Below are positions 1-11,137 of a stretch of 64,000 nucleotides of DNA, piece after piece. A program made the translations under genes and the position numbers. A model generated the notes under the pieces. That model was not told the origin of the DNA. It made no database searches and was given only the letters and a program-made list of their open reading frames with translations. The DNA is from Heterohyrax brucei (taxonomy: Eukaryota; Chordata; Mammalia; Hyracoidea; Procaviidae), in NCBI GenBank assembly GCA_028571685.1, contig CM053144.1:97246171-97310170 (forward strand), written 5' to 3'. Position 1 is the stretch's first letter. Every line of letters begins with the position of its first letter.

Positions 1-170
1 AAATTCAGGCTGGATTCAGAAGAGGACATGGAACAGAGATATCACCAATGATGTCAGATGATCTTAGCTGAAAGCAGAGAATACCAGAAAGATATTGTGT
101 TACCTTTTGTTTCATTGACAGTATGAATCATAACATACTATGGATAACACTAAAGAGAATGAGAATGTCA
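1..170 (+). mobile_element. RTE/BovB-type LINE, reverse transcriptase part (left piece)
   Basis: Frame 3 gives a recognisable RTE reverse transcriptase stretch: QAGFRRGHGTE near the start, then FIDSMNHNILWITLKRM, which matches the family pattern of an RT segment followed by the 'DH..LW..L' region. There is an in-frame stop, so the copy is dead. The element continues at 1351 after an L1-derived insertion: the text up to 'gagaatgagaatgtca' resumes after the matching 'gagcatgagaatttca'. RTE elements encode an endonuclease and reverse transcriptase and move by target-primed reverse transcription. The copy extends left beyond the window. Confidence 0.75.
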
Positions 171-1334
171 TACACCTTTTGTTAATTTCAGATGTCTGGA
201 AAGCTCTTTGGTTGTTTCATTTGGGGGCCTTCTGAAGCCATGGATGATTTCCCGGTTACGGCTTTCTCCAGAATCTATTGCTTTTTGCATTTCATGTGAG
301 TCAATAAAGGCTGGGAGAGATGCTGTGAGGATGGACCACAGTTGTTTCTCTAAGCCATCTTAAAGTGAAAGGTAAAAGGTATCTGACCACTTCCTAGGTT
401 AGTCACGTTTTCAGGTGTACAAGGCCCTCTTCCCAACTGGAAAAGTGAGCACCTCTATATCCAACCCCAGATGTTATGAACTAGTTCAAAATGCAGCAAA
501 GCTACTGCCCTGTTGGCCTCTGCTGACAAGCCCCAGCCACAGGCAACACTGTATACAATACTGCTTTTCCGCCAGCAAAGGACTCTCCTGCTGGAAGGCA
601 TGGCCTCTGAGCCTAGGAATTAGGTCTCGCTGAGGCCTCCATATCCAAGATGGCATCCCACACAAGCTCGCTGCCTGGCACCTCCATACAAACTACACTA
701 CGGCAGAGGTGGGAAGAGAGGCCAAAGATGCCAAGATGCACAGAGTCCACAGCGTCTGTTGCTGGGCCCCAGCTGTAGGTGATACTGTGTGAACTACTGC
801 TTTTCTGCCAGAAAAGTACTCTCCTGCCAGCTAGCACTTCCTCCCAGGCTAAGAATTAGGTCCAGCTGAGTCCTTCGTATCCAAAATGGCGTCCCCCGCA
901 AACTCGCTGCCTGGAGCCTCCATACAAGCTACGTTGTGGCAGAGGTGGAAAGAAAGGCCAAAGGTGGTGAGATGCACAGAGATCTAAGCCAGGCTCTAAA
1001 AATGTGGCAATTTCACCTGCCAGTCACGCCAGCAGTGCGTCTGATACTAGCAGCTAGTCAAGACCCAGCTCCACCAGCCGGCCAAGACAGAGGAAAAAAA
1101 GTCAAAATGGTGAGTTACTTTCAGTCCAGGAAATCCAGGGCTGGGCGGGAGCAGGGTTCAGCAAAGAGAGGAGGTTTTCCGTTCAGTTGTAGGAAGTCCA
1201 AATTATCAGCTTTATGCCATGTCCTAGGTCTCATTAGGTGTCCAGAAGGCTCTGTTTAATTATCAGTTCAGGTCTTGGTTTCCAGAGGGATTTAGGGAGA
1301 TGTGTGCTTAGTCCACAATATTGACCCCACCCCT
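171..1334 (-). mobile_element. L1 5'UTR-only insertion (reverse orientation)
   Basis: Read on the minus strand, this begins 'ggggtggggtcaatattg', runs through the same landmarks as the L1 5'UTR at 62939-64000 ('tctggaaaccaagacctgaa', 'acagagccttctgg', 'cctcacagcatctctcccag', 'atggcttcagaag') and stops about 50 bases beyond the ORF1-proximal end of the 5'UTR. No ORF1 or ORF2 follows. It is flanked by a 16-bp target-site duplication with two mismatches (155-170 and 1335-1350), so it entered as one event into the RTE element. It carries fewer CpGs than the 62939 copy, consistent with greater age. Confidence 0.8.
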
Positions 1335-1350
1335 GAGCATGAGAATTTCA

Positions 1351-2346
1351 GAACACATAATTGTGCTCATGAGTAATCCATACACGGATCAAGAGGCATT
1401 TGTTTAAACAGAACAAGGGGACAATGAATGGCTGAAAGTCTGGAAAAGTGTGTGTCAGGGTTGTATCCTTTTACTATATCTATTCAACCTGTACACAAAG
1501 CAAATAATCTCAGAAACTTAACTATATGAAGAAGAATGGGGCATCAGGATTGGAGAAAGACTCATTAACAACTTGTGTTATACAGACAACACAACCTCCC
1601 TTGCTGAGAGTGCAAAGGACTTGGAGATGAAAGATTACCCTCAGTATGCATTACACCTCAACATAAAAAAAAAAAAAAAAAAAAAAACCAGCAATTCTCA
1701 CAACTGAATCAATAAGCAACATCAGGAAAAATGTAGAAAACACTAAGGTTGTCAAAGATTTCATTTTATTTGAAGCAGTCACAGAAGCACCAGTCAAGAA
1801 ATCAAAAGACACATTGCATTTGGTAAGTCTGCTGCAAGAGACCTCTTTAGAGTGTTGAAAAGCACAGTTGTCAGCCTGAAGACTAAAATGCATCTGACCC
1901 AAACCATGGTCCTTTCAATCACATCTTATGCATGTCAAAGCTGGAGAATGAATAAGGAAGACAAAAAAGTTGCCACCTTTAACTATAGTATAGTACAGCA
2001 GAAGAATATTGAATAAATCATGGACTGCCAAAAGAATGAATATATCTATCTTGGAGTAAGTACAACTAGAGCGTTCTTTGGGAGCAAAGATGGCCAGACT
2101 ACATCTCACATACTTTGGACATGTCAAGCGTGATTAATCCCTGGAAAAGGACATCATACTTGGTAGAGGGTCAGCAAAAAAGAGGATGACCCTCAATGAG
2201 ATTGACTCACACGGTGGCTGAAACAATCAGCTCCAGCATAACAATGATTGTGGGCATGACGCAGGACTGGGAAGTATTTCATTCTGTTATGAATGGTGCT
2301 GCTATGAGTTGCAACCAATTTGACAGCGCGTAACAACAACAACAAA
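1351..2346 (+). mobile_element. RTE/BovB-type LINE, C-terminal half and 3' end (right piece)
   Basis: This continues the RTE element of 1-170. It holds the RTE C-terminal coding region, with decayed matches to 'LFNLYTKQIISET' and to the 'SWRMNKED' region near 1940-1965, and ends with the family 3' tail: 'gctatgagttgcaaccaatt' followed by 'acaacaacaacaaa'. An A-run of about 25 bases lies inside it at 1663-1687. Several stops and indels are present, so no protein can be made. The 3' tail matches the 3' part of the AfroSINEs in this window. Confidence 0.8.
1663..1687. repeat. Poly(A) run inside RTE element
   Basis: An uninterrupted run of roughly 25 A sits in the middle of the RTE coding region, where related copies (29560-29580) read 'catcaacaaaacaaaagtcc'. 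It is therefore an expansion of a short A-rich tract, not the 3' tail of a separate element. Confidence 0.8.
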
Positions 2347-2850
2347 TAGAGTGAGAGAGAGAGATTTACATCAGAACTGGCTTGTGGTTGTAAAGGCTGA
2401 CAAATTTCAAGTCCCTGGGTCAGGCATCAGGCTGGAGGCTTCTCCTGACTCACACAGCTGTAGGGGTGGCAAACTAAAGATCCACATGTCTGACAGCAGG
2501 CTCTGGCTCAGTTTTAAAAACTGATGAATCCAAGATCAGCAAGTATGACAGCCAGCTGCTGGACCAAGTCCCAAGAATTGGAGGTCAGATGCTGACAAAC
2601 AGGGTTCAGAGCAGAGCAAAAACTGTGAGGTCTGCCAGAAAGTTCACATTTATTGGATTCTGGTCATGACCCAAGGCAACTCCCTTTCAATGGTTTGGCT
2701 ACTCATAGCAGATCTCATCAGGGAGGCATTCAATTATATTAGATATCATGAAGATGACTATATCACTACATGACTGCCAAACTACATCAGAACTGCAAAC
2801 CACTGAGAATTATGACCCAGCTAAGTTGATACACAAACTTAAGGATCACA
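2347..2850 (-). mobile_element. Probable ERVL-class solo LTR (fossil)
   Basis: Read on the minus strand, the block begins 'tgtgatccttaagtttgtg' and 'tatcaacttagctgggtcat', runs about 500 bp and ends at a '(tc)n' stretch just beside the RTE tail. The opening, an AATAAA-containing middle and the 'aaatctctctctctc' end resemble a widespread mammalian ERVL-class LTR. I cannot name the subfamily. It is an old, broken relic and no internal viral region is present. Confidence 0.4.
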
Positions 2851-3171
2851 GACTCCAAGAATACTGGAGCAAAATAGAGAGTGAAGACCACCTTACTCAG
2901 GGGATGATAAGTAAGTAAAACATTAGTTCCTAAACCTTATCTTCTGAGATTCTCTGTACTGAAAAGTGTCAGGAATGGCTGGAGTTGCTAAAGGTGAAGG
3001 TAACAATACAAAGGTGAGCTATTTACTAATGAGCAGCCAGGGACCTACATTCAGTTCAAGGCACTCAGCTCCCAACTTCCACTCTGGAATTGCCATACTT
3101 GCACCATACCAAGTCTACAGGACATTAGGGGTAAGAGTAGTAATCTATGATGGAGTTTTCAAAAACTAAGT
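2851..3171. other. No recognised feature
   Basis: I see no gene or assignable repeat between the LTR-like block and the next RTE end. Short reading frames here have no recognisable protein similarity. Confidence 0.5.
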
Positions 3172-3492
3172 TTTTAGACTGCCAAAAGAATGAAGACATC
3201 TGTCTTGCAAGAAATTCAACCAGAACACTTCTCAGAAGCAAGGATGTGAGACTGTGTCTTACATACTTTGGACGTGTTGTCAGGGGAGATCAATTCTTGG
3301 AGAAGGCCATCACGCTTGGTACAGTGGAGGATCAGCAGAAAAGAAGATCATCAATAAGGCAGACTAACACAGTGCTGTAACAAAGAGCTGAAGTATAACG
3401 ATGTGGACATGGTGCAGGACAATGTTTCCCTCTGTTGTACATAGAGTCTCTTTTAGTCAGAACCAACTTGATGGCACCTAACAACAACAACA
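3172..3492 (+). mobile_element. RTE-type LINE, 5'-truncated 3' end
   Basis: About 320 bp of the RTE 3' region: the landmarks 'gactgccaaaagaatgaaga', 'cttacatactttggacgtgt' and 'gaccaacttgatggcacct'-like text are followed by '(aac)n'. It matches the end of the element at 1351-2346 but diverges in detail, so it is a separate insertion. Only the last part of the coding region and the tail remain, typical of 5' truncation during target-primed reverse transcription. Confidence 0.8.
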
Positions 3493-3812
3493 GTTTTGGG
3501 GAATTAGATTGCCTATTCTTTCCTCTGAGACACCTCTAGATAGACAAAAACTTTCAACCTTTTGGTTAGCAGCAGTACATTATCCTTTTATGCAAGTTTC
3601 CAGTGACATATAATAATGACACCTAAAAAAATTTTATTCTAATCTTTGTCTAGGGGTTTATATCTATGCCTTCCAACTAAAAAGTCTGGCCTACAGTGGT
3701 CAACTAATTTGCAAGGTGCAAACTACTGCCTCCAAATGTGGCCTCCATAGTAGATGTTCAACATCCCTGCAATAATGACAACTTCATAAAATATTTAGAT
3801 TTCAGATTTATA
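3493..3812. other. No recognised feature
   Basis: AT-rich unique-looking sequence between the RTE tail and the target-site duplication of the following L1. No gene or repeat is assigned. Confidence 0.5.
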
Positions 3813-3813
3813 G

Positions 3814-3825
3814 GTAAACACTTTT
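3814..3825. repeat. Target-site duplication, left copy, of the 3826-11074 L1
   Basis: 'gtaaacactttt' here and 'gttaaacactttt' at 11077-11089 flank the L1. They differ by a one-base indel. Confidence 0.7.
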
Positions 3826-4721
3826 ACTTTTATTGTGATTAAATAAAATTATACAATCCAAATTAATTTTGCATGCCTATCTATCTGAAACTCCTTATGC
3901 TCTCCTTGCTCAGTGACAGCACACATCTCCTTTTCATTTTATACTTGTTATATCCTCTTAACAAGCTCCTGTCCCCTCCTGTCCACCTTCTTCTCTCCCA
4001 TCTAGAAAGAGACCAGTAGGATAGCATCTTATCAATGCATAGAATCATAAAGTACACACACCATATAGCCACATTGTGTCTCTGAGTCCAGTCCATTTTT
4101 TTCCAAATAGTTGATCTCAGTAGTGTTTTCTGGTCAGGGGCAGCAGCAGGTCTAGGGGCCATGCTCCCATGGGATCTTCCAGGCCATCAGAACGTGAATC
4201 ATGGTATTTTAAAAGAGTTCTTGAGATGAACCTCTTTTTCTCTTGTGTTGCCACGGGGACTCAAAATTGCGTGCCCCATCATGGATATCTTTGGTGGTGG
4301 TTAGGCACCATCTGATTCTTCTGGTCACATGTTGATACAGTCTCCTATTCACATGGGTCCTTCCATTTCCTGAGCTGTTTTTCCTCATGTCTTTGTTGTT
4401 CCCGTTGATTTCTATTCTGGATGAGTTGGGACCATTTGGTGTACCTCAGATGTCAGCTTTCTAGCTTTTAAGAGCCCCAATGCCACTCACCTATATGGGG
4501 TGCAGAAGATTCTTAGCAATAAGCTAGCTTTGCCAATTGACCTTGATGTCCCCTGAGAGCATGGTCTCCAGACCCTGCTTCTGCTATTCTATCCTTACAA
4601 TACTGGGTTGAGATTAGAAGAACTTTCAGCTTATGATAAAGCCCAATTAAGTTTATCTACTTTCTGCTGTGTGCTGTCACTGCTTTCACCTAGCCAAATT
4701 TCTATCAACTGTCTATAACTA
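3826..4721 (-). other. L1 3'UTR
   Basis: Sequence downstream of the L1 ORF2 stop. It shares its layout with the 3'UTR of the second minus-strand L1 at 31408-32329 (for example 'gaccagtaggatagcatctt' versus 'gtcagcaggacgacgtccta', and the 'acctcagatg' and 'cctgagagcatggtc' boxes). The far end has a T-rich 'ttttacttttattgtg' stretch in place of a clean poly(T), suggesting a decayed tail. Confidence 0.75.
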
Positions 4722-7700
4722 AACCTCTCCCTCCCTTGCCACCCTTGGAGCCATCAAAGAGTGTTTTCTTCTGTGCATAAGTCTGTTTTTAAGTCCTTAT
4801 AGCAAGGGTCTTATACACTATTCATCCTTTGGTTGCCGACTGATTTTACTCAGCACAATGTCTTCCAACTGAAACTAGGTTATGAGATGCTTCCTAAATT
4901 TATCATTGTTCTTTATCATTGCATAGTGTTCCCTTGACTATATGTACCATACTTTGATTATCCATTTACCTGTTGATGGTCATCTAAATCGATTCCATCT
5001 TTTTGATATTGTGGACTGTGCTGCAATAAACATTTGTGTGCATGTATATGTTTGTGAGACAATCTTTATGTCTGTAGAATATATTCTGAGCAGTGTGATT
5101 ATTGGATCAAATGGTTATGTATTTCCAGCTTTTGAAGGAAGTGTCAAATTGCTTTCCAAAGAGGTTGCACCATTTTGCAATCCCACCACCAGTGTAGGAG
5201 AGTTCCAATTTGTCCACAGCCTCTCCAGCATTTGTTGTTTTGTGTTTCTTGGATTACAGTCAACCTCACTGGGGGGGAGATGGTATCTTATTGTATTGTT
5301 GATTTGGATTTCTCTAATAGCTAATGATCATGAGCATTTCCTCATGTGTCTTTTGGCTGCCTGGATGTCCTCTTTGGTGAAGCTTATGTTCGTGTCTTTT
5401 GCCCACTTCTTAACTGGATTATTTACCATTTTCTTGTTGATATTTTGCAGTATCTTTTAGAGTATGGATATCAGACATCGGTCCAACAAGTTGCCAAATA
5501 TTTTTTTCCATTCTGTATATGGTCTTTAAACTCATTTGATAAAGTCTTTGGTTGAGTAAAAGTGTTTGATTCCTAGAAGTTCACATTTATCTATTTTCTC
5601 TTCTGTTGAACATGCTTTGTTTGTCAGATTTTGAAGTCCATCTAAATTGTATATCAAAACGTCCACTGCTGACCCTATTTTTCTGGCATGATCTTTATCA
5701 TTTTAGGTTTGATTTTATGTCTTTGATCCATTTTAATTTAGTTTTTGTGTAACGTGTGAGACATGGGTCTTGTTTCAGTTTTTTGCAGATGGATATCCAA
5801 TTGTTAAACAGACTGTTTTGACTCCAGTTTATAATCTTAGGGCCTTTGCCATATATTAAGAGGATGGTGGCATCTTTGAGGTCCCAACTCTGTCCTATCA
5901 GTCTAGATGTCTTATTTTGTACCTGTACCAGGCTGTTTTGACTATAGTGACAGTGTAATAGATTCTAAGGACAGATAATGTGAGGCCTCCCATTGTGTTC
6001 TGCTTCTTCAGTAATGTTTTACTTATCCAGGGTTTCTTTCTTTTCCAAACAAACTTGGTGATTTGTTTCTCTATCTCATTAAAAAATGACACTGTAATTT
6101 GTATTGGGATTGCACTGTATATTTAGATCACTTTCAATAAAACAGACATTTTCACAATATTAACTCTTCCCATCCATGAGGATGGTAGGTTTCTCCACTT
6201 TTGTAAGTCTCTTTTGGTTTTCTACAGTAAGGTCTTGTAGTTCTGTCTAAGTGTCTTATTCTCTGGTTCAATTTATTCCTAGGTATTTTATCTTCTTGGG
6301 GACTATAGTAAATTGTATTGATTTGCTGATTTCTTCTTTGATGATCTCTTTGTTGGTATAAAGGAATTCTACTGATTTGTCTATGTTTATTTTATATCTT
6401 GATACTTTGCTGAACTCTTGTATTAGTTCTAGTAGTTTCCTTATGGAATTTTTAGGATTCTCTGCATATAGAATCATATCATCTGCAAATAGGGAGATTT
6501 TTACTTTCTTTTTGTCAATGCAGATGCTCTTTATTTCTTGGTCTTGTCTAATTGCTCTGGCTACAACCTCTAGTACAATGTAGAATAGAAGTGGTGAGAG
6601 TGGACAACCTTGTCTAGTTCTTGTTCTCAAGGGAAATTTTTCCAGTCTCTCTTCATTGAGGATGATGTAGGCAGTTGCCTTTGCACAGATACCCCTTACT
6701 GTGTTAAGGAATTTGCCTTCTTTCCTTTTTTGCTGAGAGTATTTAGCGTGAATGGGTGTTGGATTTTGAATGCCTTTTCTGCATCTATTGACAAAATCAG
6801 GTGATTTGTACCCTTTGTGCTATTTATGTGGTTGATCACATTTATTGTTTTTCTGATAATGAACCAGCTTTACATCCCTGGTATGAATTCAACTTGGTCA
6901 TAATGGATTTTTTTTTTAATATGTTGTTGAATTTTATTGGCTAGGATTTTGTTGAAGATTTTTGCATCTAGGTTCCTCAGTGATATTGGTTCGTAGTTTC
7001 CTTTTTTTGTGGGATCTTTCTGTGGCTTTGGTATCAAGGTTATGCTGGCTTCATAGAATGAATTTGGGAGTATTTCATATATTTCTATTCTATGAAATAG
7101 CCTCAGTAGTTTTGGAATTCACTCCTCTTTAAAAGTTTGGTAGAATTCTCTGGTGAAGCCCTTTGGGTCAGGAATTTTTTTGGCTGGTAGTTTTTTTGTT
7201 TTCAGTCTCTTCCTTTGTGATGGGCTTATTAGGTTGTTCTCCTTCTCCCTGTGATATTTTGGTAGGTGATACAAATCTAGAAATTTGTCTATTTCCTCTA
7301 GGTTTTCAAATCTGTTAGAGTACAATCTATTTCCTCTAGGTTTTCAAATCTGTTAGAGTACAGTCTATTTCCTCTAGGTTTTCAAATCTGTTAGAGTACA
7401 GTCTTTCGTAGTACTCTGTTGTGCTACTTTTGATTTCACCTGAGTCTGTTATGACATCTCCCATCTCATTTCTTATTTGCATTATTTGTTTCCTCTCCTG
7501 TTTTTCTTTAATAAGCTTGGCCAGTGCTTTATCAATTTTGTTGATCTTTTTTTCTTTAAAAAAAGAACAGCTTTTGGTTTTGTTAATTTTTTCAGTTGTT
7601 CTTCTATTCTCTATTTCATTTAGTTCTGTTCTAATCTTTATTATCTGTTTTCTTCTAGTCCCTGAGAGGTTCTTCTGTTGCTCTCTTTCTACTTGTTCAA

Positions 7701-8614
7701 GCCATAGTGCTAATTCTTTGGTTTGAGTCCTTTCTTCATTCTGGATGTGTGCATTCATAGAGATAAATTGACCTCTGAACACTGTTTTGGCTGTATCCCA
7801 TAGGTTTTTGTAGGTTGTATTTTTATTCTCATTTAATTCCATAAATCTCTTTATTTCATCCTTGATTTCTTCTATAACTCATGGCTTTTTGATCAAGGTG
7901 TTGTTCAGTTTCCATGAGTTCAAATTTCTACCTGTTTATTCTGCTATTGATTTCAACTTTTTTGGCTTTATGATCTGAAAAAAATGCTTTGAAATAACTC
8001 AACTGTTTGGATTTTGTTGAGACTTTCTTTATGTCCTAACACATGCCCTATTCTGGAAAATATTCCATGTGCATTGGAGAAGAAGGTATACCAGTCTGTT
8101 GATGGGTGCAAGTTCTGTATATGTTGATGAGGTCTAGTTGGTTAATTGTCACAATAAGATCTTCTGTATCTTTACAGAGCTTTTTTCTGGATAATCTATC
8201 CATTACTGAAAGCGCAGTACTGAAGTCTCCAGTTACATTTTTGAATGTAGTCAGTATTTGTTCAATGTATTCGTTGCTCTGGTATTGGGCGCTTAAATAT
8301 TTAATATTGTTAAGTCCTGCTTAAGTATTGAACTCTTCAGCAATAGTGACCAATCTTGTGCATGATGGTGGATTTTACATTAAAGTCAATTTTACCTGAG
8401 ATTAGTATTGCCACTCCTACTCTTTCTTACATGTTGTTGGCTTGGTATATAGTTTTCTATCCTTTGATTTGTTCATATCTTTGTGTTTCTTGTAAGCAAC
8501 ATATAGACAGATTATGTCTTTTGATCCAGGATGTCACTTACTGTCTCTTTATTGGAACATTCTGTTCATTTACATTCATGTCACTATTGATAGGCATGTA
8601 TTTAGTGCTGTCAT
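4722..8614 (-). pseudogene. L1 ORF2 (endonuclease/reverse transcriptase), disrupted
   Basis: ORF2 encodes an APE-like endonuclease and a reverse transcriptase that nick DNA and copy L1 RNA at the target. The start ATG lies at 8614-8612. The endonuclease region shows the 'SICCLQET' box near 8490. The RT region shows '[11 protein letters not shown]' near 6610 and the catalytic 'FADDMILY' near 6470-6490, followed by 'KKIKYLGIN'. The thumb region ('EIEKQITKFVWKRKKPWI') lies near 6010-6090. Reading requires several frame changes with stops, so no full protein is made. A 38-bp unit repeated three times at 7292-7405 adds length that is not a multiple of three. Length (about 3.9 kb) is normal for the family. 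Confidence 0.85.
7292..7405. repeat. 38-bp tandem triplication inside L1 ORF2
   Basis: Three near-identical 38-bp units start at 7292, 7330 and 7368, each beginning 'tttcctctaggttttcaaat'. On the minus strand they repeat the ORF2 segment '[12 protein letters not shown]'. Other L1 copies here (for example near 44595) carry a single unit, so this is a copy-specific expansion. Confidence 0.9.
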
Positions 8615-9034
8615 TTTGATGCCTTTATTTTTGTGTCATTAGTATTTTTTGTGTTATTCTTAATATTCAGTTCTGGCTCATTCTTCCTTATAGGTTGACT
8701 TTTCATCTTTTTCAGTGTTGGTTTTATGTTTGTTGAAACTCTTGTATTGCGTTTCTTGTTTAGATATGTCACATTGTTATTTTGTGTGGCTATCCCTATG
8801 ATTTCTCTTATCATTCTAAGTTTAAGCCAGACTTTAACATCTGCGTATTTTTTTCATTTTCTCTCCATCCGAAAGGGTTATAACTCCTGTAATATATCCC
8901 TCTTGTATTGTGGTGATATCATAGTTTTCATGTTATGATCACTGGTTCCCTTCCTTTAATATTGTAGCTTTGATTGAGCTTTGGGATGTCCCTAACTGAG
9001 TAGGATTCTGGGTGCTGTGTCCTGTATTGTCTCC

Positions 9035-9945
9035 TTAAGTATGCACTCGATGTTTTTGTTTTTCTAAGCAAAGAGCTCCTTTCAGTGTTTCTTGTAGTTT
9101 TGGTTTAATTTTTACAAAGTCTCTAAGCTTCTGTTTATCTGTGAATATCTTAATTTCATCTTCATATTTGAGAGACAATTTTTCAAGATACATAATTCTT
9201 GTTTGGAAGTTTTTCCCCTTCAAGGCTTTGAATGTATCATCCCTCTGCCTCTGTGCCAACATCATTTCTTCCAAGAAGTCAGAAGAAAGCCTATAGGGCT
9301 TGCCTCTGAACGTCAGCTTTGCTTTGAGTCTCACTGCCTTTAAGAGTTTCTGCTTATGTCTCATTTTGTTAAGGTTGATTATAACATGTCTCGGTGTCTT
9401 CCTTTTGGGGTCTATTTTTTGTGAGTTCAATACACATCTTGGATATCTATGTTCTCTTGTGTCACAATTTCTGGGAAGTTTTCAGTCAGCAACTCTACAA
9501 CAGTACTTTATATCCTCAGCTATCCTTCCCTGTTCAGGAACTCCAACTATTTGTACATTATTCCTCTTATTAGACTCCCATATGTTTCTTAATTCTTCCC
9601 TATTTTTCTTATTTCTTTTCTCTGATTTCTCCTCATAAATGCTGGTGTCAGTTGCTGTATCCTCAAGGTCACTAAGTCTGACTTCAATCTCATCAATTCT
9701 GCTCTTTTGGCTTTGGATTGAGTTGTCTAATTCTGTAATTTTATTATTGTTCTGTTGGATTTCAAATCATCAATGTTCCCTCAGTTCCAATAGCTTATCT
9801 AATGTTTCATTTTGTTCTGCTGCACTTTTTTTTAATCCCTAGGAGGGCTCTATTCATAATTCTTTTGCATTCGACTTCCAATAGTTTCAGAAAGGCTTCT
9901 TCATCTGAGAAGCTTTTTGATTATTTTGGGAGTTTTTAGAGCCAT
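9035..9945 (-). pseudogene. L1 ORF1 (RNA-binding protein), disrupted
   Basis: ORF1 makes the trimeric coiled-coil RNA-binding chaperone of the L1 particle. The C-terminal part is open from 9430 to 9035: 'KLTFRGKPYRLSSDFLEEMM', 'DDTFKALKGKNFQTRIMY', 'KLSLKYEDEIKIFTDKQKLRDFVKIKPKLQETLKGALCL', which is the standard L1 ORF1 C-terminal domain. The N-terminal coiled-coil half (9431-9945) is broken by stops and frame changes. The start is placed at the ATG at 9945-9943 by alignment with the related copy starting at 42022. Expected full length is about 300 residues. Confidence 0.8.
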
Positions 9946-11074
9946 GGTAGACACTTCTTTAAATGGTTAGCAATGGATTGTTGTCTTCACACCATCTAGA
10001 AGCTGTTCAGGTTCTCTGATGTTAACTCGACAGAAGCTAAGGCATAGTTCTAAGAGGAGAGTTGATCACAAGCTGCCACTGTGTACTCTAGTGCCTGGTC
10101 CCAGGTGGACTCTCTGGGGTAGCAGGCTCTGCCACCTGACTGGCAAAGATGGCACTCTACTTACAGAGTCACTGTAGAGCTTTCAGCTGATGCTATGATG
10201 TGGATCAGTGAAGGGTGGTAGAGATGCTGTCAGGCCACTCAACAGTCAGTTCTCCCGGTGGTCTTATTTTAAAAAGGTACTTTACTGCTAATCAAAGAGA
10301 CATCCTTCAGTTGCCAAAATAAGTCAGGCCCTCAGGTGTGGCAGGCCCCATCTTCCAGTTTACAATGGAAGCACCTCACAGGCTATCCTCAGGTGCTATG
10401 ACATGGTTCCAAGTAGGGAGGGGTTAAGACCTTGCTGCCATCCTCTTCCAGGCACCATCCATAACTCTAGGCTCCACCATCCTAAACACAGTTTTTCTGC
10501 TGGAGAGGAACTTTCCAGACAGGTGCTGCTGCTCCACATGAAAATTAGCACCAGCTAAGACCTCTGGATGAGTGATTCTGGCTCCCAGCTGAACAAGATG
10601 GTTTTCCACCCAAGCTGCCCTTCCTGCCATGAAACAGCAGAATCTATGGTGCAGCACAGAAAAGAGAGGGCGGAGGGGCAGTAGTGCCCTCAGTCAGCAG
10701 CTGGACTCTCAATATGCGGCCATCCCAAGTATAGTCTCTCTGCTGCAGTATACACTGTTTACTTAAGCACTGCAGTTTAGCGTATTAGCTGACTCATGCC
10801 CAGTCCCTGCATCCCAGATAACAAAGAAGGTATCAGTATCTGCAGTCCTCTTAAATGATGAGTCAGCAGAAGCAGGAATCAGGGCGCTGCTGCCTTGTAT
10901 TCAAGAGAGATAGTTTCCCCCTTACTGGTGCTTAGTCCAATTTGACAACCCTATGCTGGATCCCAGCACTGCCCAGATGTCTACACTGCTCCATTTAAGT
11001 ATCATTCCAGGCTTTAGTTCTCAGAGAGAATCAAGGAGATGTGTGTCTAGTCCACCATCTTGGCCCCACCCCAT
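9946..11074 (-). promoter_or_regulatory. L1 5'UTR (internal promoter region)
   Basis: About 1.1 kb upstream of ORF1 and matching the 5'UTRs at 40949-42021, 57438-58544 and 62939-64000. Its 5' edge, read on the minus strand, contains 'ccaagatggtggacta', the position of a YY1-type site in L1 promoters generally, here decayed. In intact L1s this region drives transcription of the element. CpGs have largely been lost. Confidence 0.75.
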
Positions 11075-11076
11075 GT

Positions 11077-11089
11077 GGTTAAACACTTT
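11077..11089. repeat. Target-site duplication, right copy, of the 3826-11074 L1
   Basis: 'gttaaacactttt', paired with 3814-3825. Confidence 0.7.
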
Positions 11090-11137
11090 TTCATGGTTGT
11101 CTGTATGTTTCCATTGTAGATGTCAATACCGTCTTCA

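Larger units (their letters stand above)
3826..11074 (-). mobile_element. Full-length L1 LINE
   Basis: A minus-strand L1 of about 7.25 kb with all parts in order: 5'UTR (9946-11074, beginning 'ggggtggggccaagatgg' on the minus strand), ORF1 (9035-9945), an inter-ORF spacer, ORF2 (4722-8614) and 3'UTR (3826-4721). The matched duplications at both ends show insertion as a complete unit. Both ORFs carry stops and frameshifts, including a 38-bp tandem triplication in ORF2, so the copy is inactive. All plus-strand reading frames in this interval are antisense shadows. Confidence 0.9.

Noticed and set aside
1663-1687. A-run as the 3' end of a separate retroposed element
   Set aside because: RTE sequence is collinear on both sides, so the run is an internal expansion.
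4942-5460. 172-residue plus-strand reading frame with hydrophobic segments
   Set aside because: It is antisense to the L1 ORF2 C-terminal region; the hydrophobic look comes from the T-rich complement of A-rich L1 coding sequence.
7292-7405. Regular 38-bp repeats resembling a tiny CRISPR array
   Set aside because: The units abut with no spacers and lie inside L1 ORF2 coding sequence.
7421-7726. Membrane-protein-like plus-strand frame
   Set aside because: Antisense shadow of L1 ORF2.
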